DNA of 64,000 nucleotides from Thelonectria olida (taxonomy: Eukaryota > Ascomycota > Sordariomycetes > Hypocreales > Nectriaceae): the NCBI GenBank assembly GCA_020736575.1, contig JAGPYM010000011.1, positions 248,001 to 312,000 of the forward strand, written 5' to 3'. The notes beneath the pieces are model-generated. The model was given only the letters and a program-made list of their open reading frames with translations. It was not told where the DNA came from and made no database searches. The translations under genes and the position numbers were made by a program. Positions 45,882-53,744 of the stretch are shown here, piece by piece (within the stretch, counting starts at the first letter, position 1; each line of letters opens with the position of its first letter).

Positions 45882-46940
45882 AAGGACAATAAGTGCGTTA
45901 GGAGGAGGTAAACCATGTTTTCGGTTTACGTACATGATGTTATTTACAATTACATGTCTGAGGCTATTTGATGGACTTATACCCAATATACGAAGACGGT
46001 GCTTCTTGACATTAATCACCTTCCTTATCACTTGATTGCCGCTTTTTTTTGCTGTGTGAGAGTGTCTTGGTGGTCGCGTCGCGTGGTTCTTTGTTCCTCG
46101 AGTATCAGTATGTCTAGACAGCTCCCAGGCTGAGTTGAGCTCTTTTCTCGGATCGTCAACAGCTGCTAACTAGCTCAACGACGGTCCCTTGCATAGCTGC
46201 GGGCATCAAAATCAGACCCAGGTTCATTGTGTAGCGCTACGGCCTTCGCCGAACAATGTTGCAGGGAGAGAGATAGCTTTCGGTTCCCCGGGAACTGATA
46301 AGAAACGAAACACACCACGTCCGGGGGTGCACATGCGCAGCACATCACACCAGCAAGGGGCGTGGTTCTCATGACAGCACTCGATCCAGGCTAGCCCAAT
46401 CGCGCTCCCGGAGAAGCGGTTTTGCCATGCATTCGAGTGGTGAAGCTACGGGACAAGTTCGACCGTCCTTGAAGCCCGCGTCCCGCGCAGCCGCGGTGGT
46501 GGGGCGGAGGATGGGATGATCGGCGACGCGAGGGCGAGGGGCTTGGCTTCTGCCTGGGAAGATGTGCAGATGGGCGTGTCAAGGTGTCTTGATAAGGGAG
46601 GTGCTGCGATCGGAGGATGGCGGGGTTTACAGTGTGTGGGTGGAGTGCATACAGGTTGAGGCTTTTGGGTGAAGTGCTGTAGAGTACATAGTATAGTGTA
46701 CATGCTTTGGCGCCAAGACGAATGTCGTAGTGTTCTGGAAGGATCGGTGAGGATGGAAGGTTTTGAGGGTGTTGAGGTGGTGAGGATGAACCCTGGAGGG
46801 CGGAGGTAGACGGGGTGGGGCCGACGGGAGTGAGGTCGGCAGTGGGGCCGGACTGATAGAGACTCGGCATTACTTCAATTAATAGACCTATCTTGATGCT
46901 TCATCCATCTTCATATTAGTCAATTATTTCAAGCACTAGA
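45882..46940. other. Convergent intergenic region, permease / NLR
   Basis: About 1.06 kb between converging genes. One Pro/Ser-rich 159-codon frame on the minus strand (46391-46870) has no recognisable domain and is not called. Otherwise empty. Confidence 0.45.
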
Positions 46941-49900
46941 TCAATCTACATCCTTGGAGCCTTTCGCCAGTTGATAGTCGTAAACAGAAGAGTGAAAGTC
47001 TCGCTCGCCCTGCAGATACCTGGCTGCGGCATCCCTCTCCCTCTGGCTGCGCGTGCTGCCCTTGAACACCATTTGTCCCCAAGCATCCCTCTCATCGCCA
47101 TCCACGTTTGCTATATCCAAAACCAGACTAACAATCTTTGGTTTTCTAGTTATATACCCTCTCAGAGTGGTGTCATTGTCCGTGACTACCGCGTTGCCCG
47201 TGTCGAGGAGGAGCTTGACAATAGCTTCTCGACCATTCACGCACGCCAAAGACAGCGATGTGTTGCTCCCATTAGCCTTACGGTTAACGTCCACCATACC
47301 GGTTTTCAAAAGAAACTCAACCGCGTTTTCACTTGCGTTCTGCACCGCAGCATAAAGCGGTGTCCTGCCATAAATATCCGCGTAATCGATCGTGGCTTCG
47401 CTTGTGTTGAGAAGCGTCTCTAGGGCATCAACTCTATCCATTTCGGCGGCATATGAGACAGCTGTGCGGCCCTTAACGTCTATAGCATCTATTTCCAATC
47501 TTCCAGTTTCCAAGAGAAGTTTCACCATGTCACAATGACCATTCTCGGCGGCCCAGGAGAGTGCTGTTCGGTCATCATGGTCGGATGAATTCACGTTCAC
47601 TCCCCTTGTGTCCAATAGCAGCTCTACCATGGGCACATGTCCATTGCCCGCGGCCCATGAGAATGGTGTGCGGCCTCTGTAATCCGGCCTGTCCACAGCA
47701 GCATTTCCTCTTCTCAGGAGCAGCATTGCCATGGGCACGTTCCCGCCCCTGACAGCCCATAAGAAGGGGGTGCACTTTTCGTAGTCTGCGGCATTGATGT
47801 CGGCTTTGCCCGTGGTCAGAAGAAGATTAACCATGTCCTCGGTGCCGGTCTCAACGGCCCTGGAAAGAGGCGTTCTGCCAGTGTTGTCTATGACATCGAC
47901 GCTTGCTCTGCCCGTACTGAGAAGACGCCTGACTATGTCAACATGCCCCTCGACCGTGGCCCGCAGCAGAGGCGTATACTGATAGCTATCCCGCACATTG
48001 ATGTCCACCGAACACGTATCGAGGATCTCTTGCAGAATAGAATGGTTTCCCTTTCTAGCCGCCCAGGAGATGAGAGAATAATTATTAATATCCATGGCGC
48101 GGATGTCTGCCTGGCCAGTATCCAAAAGGAGCTGAACTATCGCGTCGTGTTCATGGTGAGCGGCCCGAAGAAGAGGAGTGCGACCAAATTCGTCTCTCAC
48201 GTTGATATTTGTGTGGCCACCCTTCAGGATCAACTTGATCAACATCTGATGGCCCTCCTCAGAGGCAGATAACAGCAGCTTTTCTTCAATCTTGTCTTCC
48301 GAGGACTTCGGGGTTCGCTTCTTCCGCAACAGCCGTATCACCTCCTCTTCTCCGTTCCAGACAGCATAGAGCAATGGCGTGGCCCCCATCGCGTCTTCTA
48401 TATCGACCCGGGCCCCTGCCTTGACGAGCTGTTTGATGATGGGCACGTTTCCGGCCCAGATGGCATGGATTAAGGGCGTTCGGCCGTCCTGATCCTCCAA
48501 ATTTACGTTGGCGCCTGATTTAAACGTGCGAGGGATGAACCTTAGGCCGACTTCTTTGCCTTTAAGCAAAACCTTGACAACATTGTCGAAACCGTTTCCT
48601 GCGGCCCAGGACAGTGCGGTCCTTGAGTAGGTTTTGTCTTGCGAGTCAAGTTCAGTGTCCCTCATCTTGAGCAGGTGCTTCACAATGACTTCAAGCCCAA
48701 AGTAGGACGCAGTCATCAGACTTGTAAAGATCAGAGGGAATGGGGTATTTGTGTGCGAGCACTCCCAATAAATTCTGAACCACTTCCAATGGCAGCCGGA
48801 AGTGTCGTCGCAAATTCTCAATATTGATTTCATCATTGACTTTTGGGTACCAGGGTGTAATTCGCGGAAGTGGTCGGCCCAGTGGTTGGCGGAGTATTCG
48901 ATAAAGACATGGTCTCTAATATACTTGGAGATATGTTGGGTCTCCCTAAAGAAGGTCGTCTCCAAGTCCTGGAGAAGAAGGTACCAGACGCATACCTTGG
49001 TAATGGCCAGATGTGATTCGTGAGGGTGTATGGACCATTTCCATCTCAGCTCACTAGTACTATGAGAAACGGACTTGGGAACCAAGAATTCCTTGACTGT
49101 CTGGTGGAGCAAGAATATTTTTGAGTCGATTATGGTGACCAAACCACAGATATCTCGTATCTTACCTCGAAAACGAGCCTCAGAATCAAGATCGAGGTCA
49201 TCGTAGCATCGGTGCTCCTCATCAAGAGTTAGTGCTAGAATCATCTCCTCTAAAGTGAGGGGGCGCCGTGCGGCGATGATGAGATGGAGCACCTTAGTCG
49301 CCTTTTGAGGGTCGCAGGTCTTGGATAGAATTTGGTCATAGGCTTCGTTGATTGTTTGAGGAAGCTGGGAAGTGATCTGGCGTATCTTCTTCTTGTCAAT
49401 ATCGAGGGCACGCTCGATCAAATCCAATGTAAGGTGCACCCATAGGTATGTCCGATTTGGGACCCGGCGAAGCTGTTGAAGCAGACTGTCCTCCTCGGCA
49501 CTTTTGAGGTTCTGTAGGGCCTTGATAGTCTTGACTCTCTCTCGTATAACGAGGTCAATTTCTCTGACGATCTTCTTCATCTCAACATCGCTTTCCCCAC
49601 TCAAGTGAATGACTGGTAAGTTGAGGGCGTCGAGGGGCTGGAATCCAAGGCCAATCTCTCGGTACGGTCGACTTGTGACGAGGAACTTCAGCTTGCTGCT
49701 CCTATTGGTGGTTCCGTACAATTCGCACAAGGCCTTGGAGAGCTGATTTCTCCCATTAACTTCACACTCGTCAACGGCATCGAGAAGACAGATGATTTCA
49801 TGATTGGCGTTGTCCTCGGCGACTTTGACGAGAGTCTCCCACAGCTCAACAAATGAGCTGGCGATGCGTTGCCCGCTGATGTCAAACTGGTGAAGAAGTT

Positions 49901-50516
49901 CATCAGAAAGAAGTGTGCCCTTCTGCTTGAACAGCTGGTGCAAGAGACAACAGAGGGCTTTGACAATGTTCCTCTGATCTTCAAAGTCGTCTTTGAAGAA
50001 GAAGTAACAGACCGTGCTAGTCTCTGTGCTCCTAAGGACAGAATCGACGAGGTGTTTCGTGAGAACCGACTTGCCGCAGCCTGGATCGGCCGATACCCAG
50101 AGGATCTTGGATGAGGCTTCTTCGCCTTGCCAGGTACGGAAAAGGTCGTGTGATACGAACCACTCACAGGTTCCGAGGACTGGGGCTGGATTTCGATCTT
50201 TACGATCGCGGTATAGGGAAGTATCTAGAAGCCTGAGGGTCTGATTCTCCCTTTCTTTTCGAGACTGGCCTGCTTCTTTTGCGCGAATACCACGGTCAGC
50301 ACGAATTTGCAAATTAAAGACTGGGGACGTACCCGATATAATAGCATTGGGGGAGCTGTGAATTACATTCACATTTCCATATACGGTGGCTCCGGGTAGC
50401 TGGACTCCATCTCCGGTGGAAATATTTTGCGTACCCCCATGAGCGTTGAATTGGTTCCCGGTGCGGTGGCCGCGGGGGGAAGAAGCGCTATGTGCATCTC
50501 TCCCGCGATGATCCAT
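46941..50516 (-). CDS. NACHT-ankyrin NLR with N-terminal prion-like motif
   Basis: An intronless frame. The start is taken at 50516 (MDHRGRDAHS), giving 1,191 residues and putting the motif at the N-terminus as in relatives; in-frame ATGs further up reach 50654. Residues 17-52 hold a Gly/Asn/Gln-rich motif (NQFNAHGGTQNI...GATVYGNVNV) that matches the C-terminus of the neighbouring hydrolase. The NACHT domain follows, with Walker A ADPGCGKSVLTK (Lys149, Ser150) and Walker B IICLLDAVDECE (Asp246-Glu250), then VTSRPYREI and the closing FLLHQTVKEFL. From about residue 600 to 1135 there are some 15 ankyrin repeats of about 34 residues. Fungal NLRs of this build are nonself or damage sensors that trigger regulated cell death. 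Ligand recognition by the ankyrins, oligomerisation by NACHT and amyloid templating by the motif is the family model, not shown here. Confidence 0.9.
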   Translation of the reverse strand: MDHRGRDAHSASSPRGHRTGNQFNAHGGTQNISTGDGVQLPGATVYGNVNVIHSSPNAIISGTSPVFNLQIRADRGIRAKEAGQSRKERENQTLRLLDTSLYRDRKDRNPAPVLGTCEWFVSHDLFRTWQGEEASSKILWVSADPGCGKSVLTKHLVDSVLRSTETSTVCYFFFKDDFEDQRNIVKALCCLLHQLFKQKGTLLSDELLHQFDISGQRIASSFVELWETLVKVAEDNANHEIICLLDAVDECEVNGRNQLSKALCELYGTTNRSSKLKFLVTSRPYREIGLGFQPLDALNLPVIHLSGESDVEMKKIVREIDLVIRERVKTIKALQNLKSAEEDSLLQQLRRVPNRTYLWVHLTLDLIERALDIDKKKIRQITSQLPQTINEAYDQILSKTCDPQKATKVLHLIIAARRPLTLEEMILALTLDEEHRCYDDLDLDSEARFRGKIRDICGLVTIIDSKIFLLHQTVKEFLVPKSVSHSTSELRWKWSIHPHESHLAITKVCVWYLLLQDLETTFFRETQHISKYIRDHVFIEYSANHWADHFRELHPGTQKSMMKSILRICDDTSGCHWKWFRIYWECSHTNTPFPLIFTSLMTASYFGLEVIVKHLLKMRDTELDSQDKTYSRTALSWAAGNGFDNVVKVLLKGKEVGLRFIPRTFKSGANVNLEDQDGRTPLIHAIWAGNVPIIKQLVKAGARVDIEDAMGATPLLYAVWNGEEEVIRLLRKKRTPKSSEDKIEEKLLLSASEEGHQMLIKLILKGGHTNINVRDEFGRTPLLRAAHHEHDAIVQLLLDTGQADIRAMDINNYSLISWAARKGNHSILQEILDTCSVDINVRDSYQYTPLLRATVEGHVDIVRRLLSTGRASVDVIDNTGRTPLSRAVETGTEDMVNLLLTTGKADINAADYEKCTPFLWAVRGGNVPMAMLLLRRGNAAVDRPDYRGRTPFSWAAGNGHVPMVELLLDTRGVNVNSSDHDDRTALSWAAENGHCDMVKLLLETGRLEIDAIDVKGRTAVSYAAEMDRVDALETLLNTSEATIDYADIYGRTPLYAAVQNASENAVEFLLKTGMVDVNRKANGSNTSLSLACVNGREAIVKLLLDTGNAVVTDNDTTLRGYITRKPKIVSLVLDIANVDGDERDAWGQMVFKGSTRSQRERDAAARYLQGERDFHSSVYDYQLAKGSKDVD
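50361..50468 (-). other. Sigma-type amyloid-signalling motif, NLR copy
   Basis: The segment encodes residues 17-52 of the NLR. Core pattern: QF-N-x(2)-GGTQNI-x(2)-G-x-G-x-Q-x(2)-GAT-x(2)-GN-x-N. Over the 25 residues starting at GGTQNI, 15 are identical to the hydrolase copy with no gap. It is low in charge, without predicted helix, and sits ahead of the NACHT domain, where fungal prion-forming motifs are found. Confidence 0.8.
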
Positions 50517-50994
50517 GTGGTGTGCAATCGTGTTGACCCGACTGACGAAGTGATGCTTCCTCACCACGGCCGGAATAGCCGCAAGACATGGCAAATGCGG
50601 GAACAGGCAGCTGACCCGATTGCCTCGTTCTCTTTCAGCCGTAATCGCAGCCAATGATGATCAAGTTTTAGCGCCCAGGGCCCCCGAGTGACGGCGGAGG
50701 TCAGCGAAGTGGGCGTGCGGCTGAAGATGGCGCATGGTAGGACGAGCAGTGAAGTGTAATGCAGGTATTCGCAAGGCAGTGTTTTGGGAAAAGAAGTCTG
50801 AAGAGCGTTGACGTGAAGAGATGATGCTGGAACAAAGTTCGTGCAGTCCAATTGATGCCCCTCACATGGCATGTCGCTCCTTCCACCAAACTGGGCGAGC
50901 GGTACCTGCCTGGATGCGATGGAGGGAACACGATACGATATTAAACCTAGGTACTTGCAGCTTTTAAAATCGTAATGCCTCAGGAAATACTTGG
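50517..50994 (-). promoter_or_regulatory. NLR promoter region
   Basis: About 480 bp between the hydrolase stop and the NLR start on the same strand. Part may be translated if an upstream ATG (50654) is used. No shared motif with the hydrolase promoter was found by eye. Confidence 0.4.
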
Positions 50995-52287
50995 CTAACT
51001 ACTGCCAAAATTGAGGTTCCCCGTAATGGTAGCACCAGCGAATTGCGGACCATTGCCCATGGTGATGTTCTGAGTCCCCCCAGTTGCATTGTTAGTAAAC
51101 TGCTGAGCCTGACCGGAGTTGTAGAAGTTGGCGCTGCCAGAATGCTGGCGTGGACGAGACGAATTTGTTATCGAAACCTCGTCGATTTCATGGCGAGCGG
51201 GCTTTGTCTGTGTGTCGAGTCGCTCATCACCGCTGCAACTGTTATTGGCCTTTTCGTCTTCCATTTCGACCTCTTTTTTTCCCACTGACCGTCTTGGTTG
51301 GCTTGCAGTCGCCACATTGTCGAGCTCCGCCTCCCATCTCATCAGCTCACCAAGTAATCTCTTAAACCCATTGTCGTCTTGCGAGGAAAACTTGACCATA
51401 CTCCTATGGTCTGCATGAATGCTGAAAGAGCTGTACCCGTCAAAAGTCGCCGATTCCTTGGGCACAATCTTGAATCCAGACATGGCCAACTCTTCAAAGA
51501 AACAAGTGATTGCCAGATTCCGGCCAGATTCTCGCAGCTCCCTCACCATGGACAGAAAACTCGCCTGAATCCACTCTAGACACTGATCGCTCGTATCCAG
51601 CACGTCTAGGAGCGATCTGTTCATCGATTTGAAGGGGCTAATGGCACGAGCAGGTACCTTGGCCCAACCAGCTGCCCAGGAACCCCCGTGGGGAGTTCCC
51701 ATAAAGGCGATGCCTTTTGTGCATTTGAACATGTTTTGGAGATGCGTCTCGGGATTGTTTCGCGATGTAATCAGGGCGGCCTTGCAGACAAGACCGCCGA
51801 GACTGTGCGCGACGAAGATAATCGGACGAGACGCCGCACCGCTGGACAATCTCTCGGTGGTGACATCGTTCAGCAAGTTGTTGGCGTGGTCAATCAGCCG
51901 GTTTGACGATGCCGGTTTCCTCACCACGTACGCGTCGTAGCCGTAAGTGAGAATGCGGGCTCTTGGAAGCTTGGGCGGGATGAGGGCCTTGGGCCAAGGC
52001 GTAGAGAGTCCCTTTGGGGTCCATGTTTTGTTCCGGTTGCCAGACAGGCCGTGGATGAAGCAAATATCGACTGTGGCGTCTTCGCAAGTATACCAGACTT
52101 GGACGCCATCGGGGAAGAAGGTGTCTGGTTCTTGAAGCTCGCCATGTGACGTCGGCGGGGTAGAAACGGAGATTGAAACTTCCTGCTTCTTCCTGCGGCT
52201 CGAAAGGTCTTTAAAGATTCTCATTTTGAGGAGGATTGTCTCAGGAAGTTCCGAGGGAGAACCACCCAAAGACTCTCTCATAGCCAC
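50995..52287 (-). CDS. SesB-like alpha/beta hydrolase with C-terminal prion-like motif
   Basis: An intronless 430-residue protein starting at 52287 (MAMRESL). Residues 60-320 form a serine esterase/lipase-type alpha/beta hydrolase of the DUF676/PGAP1-like kind: DICFIHGLSGNRNKTW (oxyanion loop, 75-90), the nucleophile elbow VAHSLGGLV (Ser162), GIAFMGTPHGGSWA and SIHADHRSM with the probable catalytic His294. A charged, disordered linker (residues 325-385) leads to the C-terminal motif at 387-428 (QQFTNNATGGTQNI...GATITGNLNFG). This is the layout of SesB-type effectors, where the motif lets an activated NLR recruit and switch on the enzyme. Substrate is probably a lipid or ester (inference). It lies 478 bp upstream of the NLR on the same strand. 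Confidence 0.9.
   Translation of the reverse strand: MAMRESLGGSPSELPETILLKMRIFKDLSSRRKKQEVSISVSTPPTSHGELQEPDTFFPDGVQVWYTCEDATVDICFIHGLSGNRNKTWTPKGLSTPWPKALIPPKLPRARILTYGYDAYVVRKPASSNRLIDHANNLLNDVTTERLSSGAASRPIIFVAHSLGGLVCKAALITSRNNPETHLQNMFKCTKGIAFMGTPHGGSWAAGWAKVPARAISPFKSMNRSLLDVLDTSDQCLEWIQASFLSMVRELRESGRNLAITCFFEELAMSGFKIVPKESATFDGYSSFSIHADHRSMVKFSSQDDNGFKRLLGELMRWEAELDNVATASQPRRSVGKKEVEMEDEKANNSCSGDERLDTQTKPARHEIDEVSITNSSRPRQHSGSANFYNSGQAQQFTNNATGGTQNITMGNGPQFAGATITGNLNFGSS
51004..51129 (-). other. Sigma-type amyloid-signalling motif, effector copy
   Basis: The segment encodes residues 387-428 of the hydrolase. It is Gly/Asn/Gln/Thr-rich, almost uncharged, and has repeated aromatic-containing NF/QF steps (NFYN, QQFT, PQFA, LNFG) as expected for stacked beta-arches. 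It matches the NLR copy without gaps across the core. It ends two residues before the stop. Confidence 0.8.
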
Positions 52288-52598
52288 CCAACCAGCCCTC
52301 CCATCTTCTCCACTGGGCGAACTGCGGGCGGCCTATTTAGGCGTCCAAGAGAGTGATCACATGAGCCGCAAGAGCTCAGCCTACACACGGCATTCGATCG
52401 GATCAAATAAGCTTTACTCTCTACAAGTATGTACTCATCAATGAATATAGGGTATGAACATCCTGTCCTTGCTTGCACGTCCCGAGTCTCCGCTCATCCA
52501 CCCATATCAATGTCCTGCTCTCTAGTAGCTCAGGCTGCTATTGCTACTCAGTGAGATTTTGGCGGCCGTCCTTCAACAACAGGCGGGCATCCGTCCTT
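52288..52598. promoter_or_regulatory. Hydrolase promoter / tRNA upstream region
   Basis: About 310 bp between the hydrolase start and a divergently placed tRNA gene. It must hold the Pol II promoter of the hydrolase. No motif recognised. Confidence 0.45.
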
Positions 52599-52697
52599 GG
52601 TACTATGGCCGAGTTGGTTATGGCGCCAGGTTAAGGTCAACCTTAACAACCATTCCTGGTGGAGCAATCCTCTTGGGTTCGAATCCCAATGGTATCA
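52599..52697 (+). tRNA. tRNA-Leu(AAG) with 17-nt intron
   Basis: A complete cloverleaf can be drawn. The acceptor stem is GGTACTA with TGGTATC and discriminator A at 52697. A GCC/GGC-type D arm with GGTTATGG loop follows. The anticodon stem is CCAGG/CCTGG with loop TTAAGG-T, then a long leucine-type variable arm and the T arm TTGGG-TTCGAAT-CCCAA. The anticodon AAG is at 52633-52635 (reads CUU and, with inosine, CUC). The intron at 52637-52653, one base after the anticodon, contains CCTTAA, which pairs with the anticodon-loop TTAAGG as usual for pre-tRNA introns. Internal A and B boxes are present. Confidence 0.93.
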
Positions 52698-52701
52698 TTT
52701 C

Positions 52702-52718
52702 TTTTTGACTCTTTTTTT
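52702..52718 (+). terminator. RNA polymerase III terminator of tRNA-Leu
   Basis: T5 at 52702-52706, backed up by T7 at 52712-52718, begins four bases after the tRNA 3' end. This is the normal Pol III stop signal. Confidence 0.85.
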
Positions 52719-53744
52719 GCATTTGTTTCTCTTCTTTATTTTTACATTTCGACGCCGTGGTGTCGTGGTTCTGTTTCGCAGAGATTTAGAGAGTTTCGGT
52801 CCGGATGTGAACCGCGGTACGTACTGCGTGCAACCAGTGAATATGGCCCGTGCATGTGCGCCAGCGCATTGCAGCCATGGGGAAAACACAGACCGAAGAG
52901 CGGTTTCAATTACAATCGAAACAGGTCGCCAAAAATAGGAGAATGGAACTCTGGTCGATCGAGGCGGGTATTTTGAGTCCTTGCTCTGGAGTTGGGGGCG
53001 TCTTCCGGGCTGTGACAGGCTCAATACGCCATGCAAATAAATCTCCACAACCTAGCTTCTCTCTGTTGGGTTCGCTGTCAGAGATGAAGCTCTATCAAAT
53101 AATTTCTATGTGTTTGTCAGCCCAAAGTCCCAAACTCGGGCTGGATTTTGCCAGAAAGAGCGCCAAAGGGGTTTACCCTGTACTTATGCACAAGCTTCCA
53201 TCCTGAATGGTTTTTGTTTTCAGTCATCGAAGACCACAGAGTATGCCTGATGGGAATGGATCTGATGGGTGTCTTGGTATGGTTGTCATATCTTTCATAT
53301 TTACTACCAATAACTCCTCGGAAGCAATACAGAACATTGAGCAAGTTCACTATCACTTGGCAACCCCAAAGACGACATATGTAAACGCGGAACAGAGAAT
53401 GGTCCTCTATCTTGAGTCGGTTAATGCACACGCATCGGAGCAAGATTGATCTTAATCAAAGTCTATTTTGGCTCTATCTATTGCAGCCTCCAAATTCCAC
53501 CCGAAGCCAAAGAGTTTTAGCACATCTAGGATCCTCCAATCCTAAACACATCCTAGCCCCTAATTCTCCAGGTGGCAGTCTAACAGAGCGGCCCAAATCT
53601 ACCGGGAGCCCCTAGGTGTGCTGTCCATCCATTACTAAAAGACGCACCCTGAACTTTTTTGATCAAACGCAGACAAAGGAAACATGGTATGAGGTCATAA
53701 GAAGAAGTGGTTGTCGTTAACGTAGTCGTGTGAGAATGAGCCGC
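52719..53744. other. Intergenic region, tRNA to eEF3 3' end
   Basis: About 1 kb. Short frames on both strands lack any recognised domain. It includes the 3' untranslated region of the eEF3 gene. Nothing else seen. Confidence 0.45.

Noticed and set aside
46391..46870. A 159-codon Pro/Ser-rich frame downstream of the NLR
   Set aside because: Low-complexity composition, no domain and no splice partner; could be 3' sequence of either neighbour.
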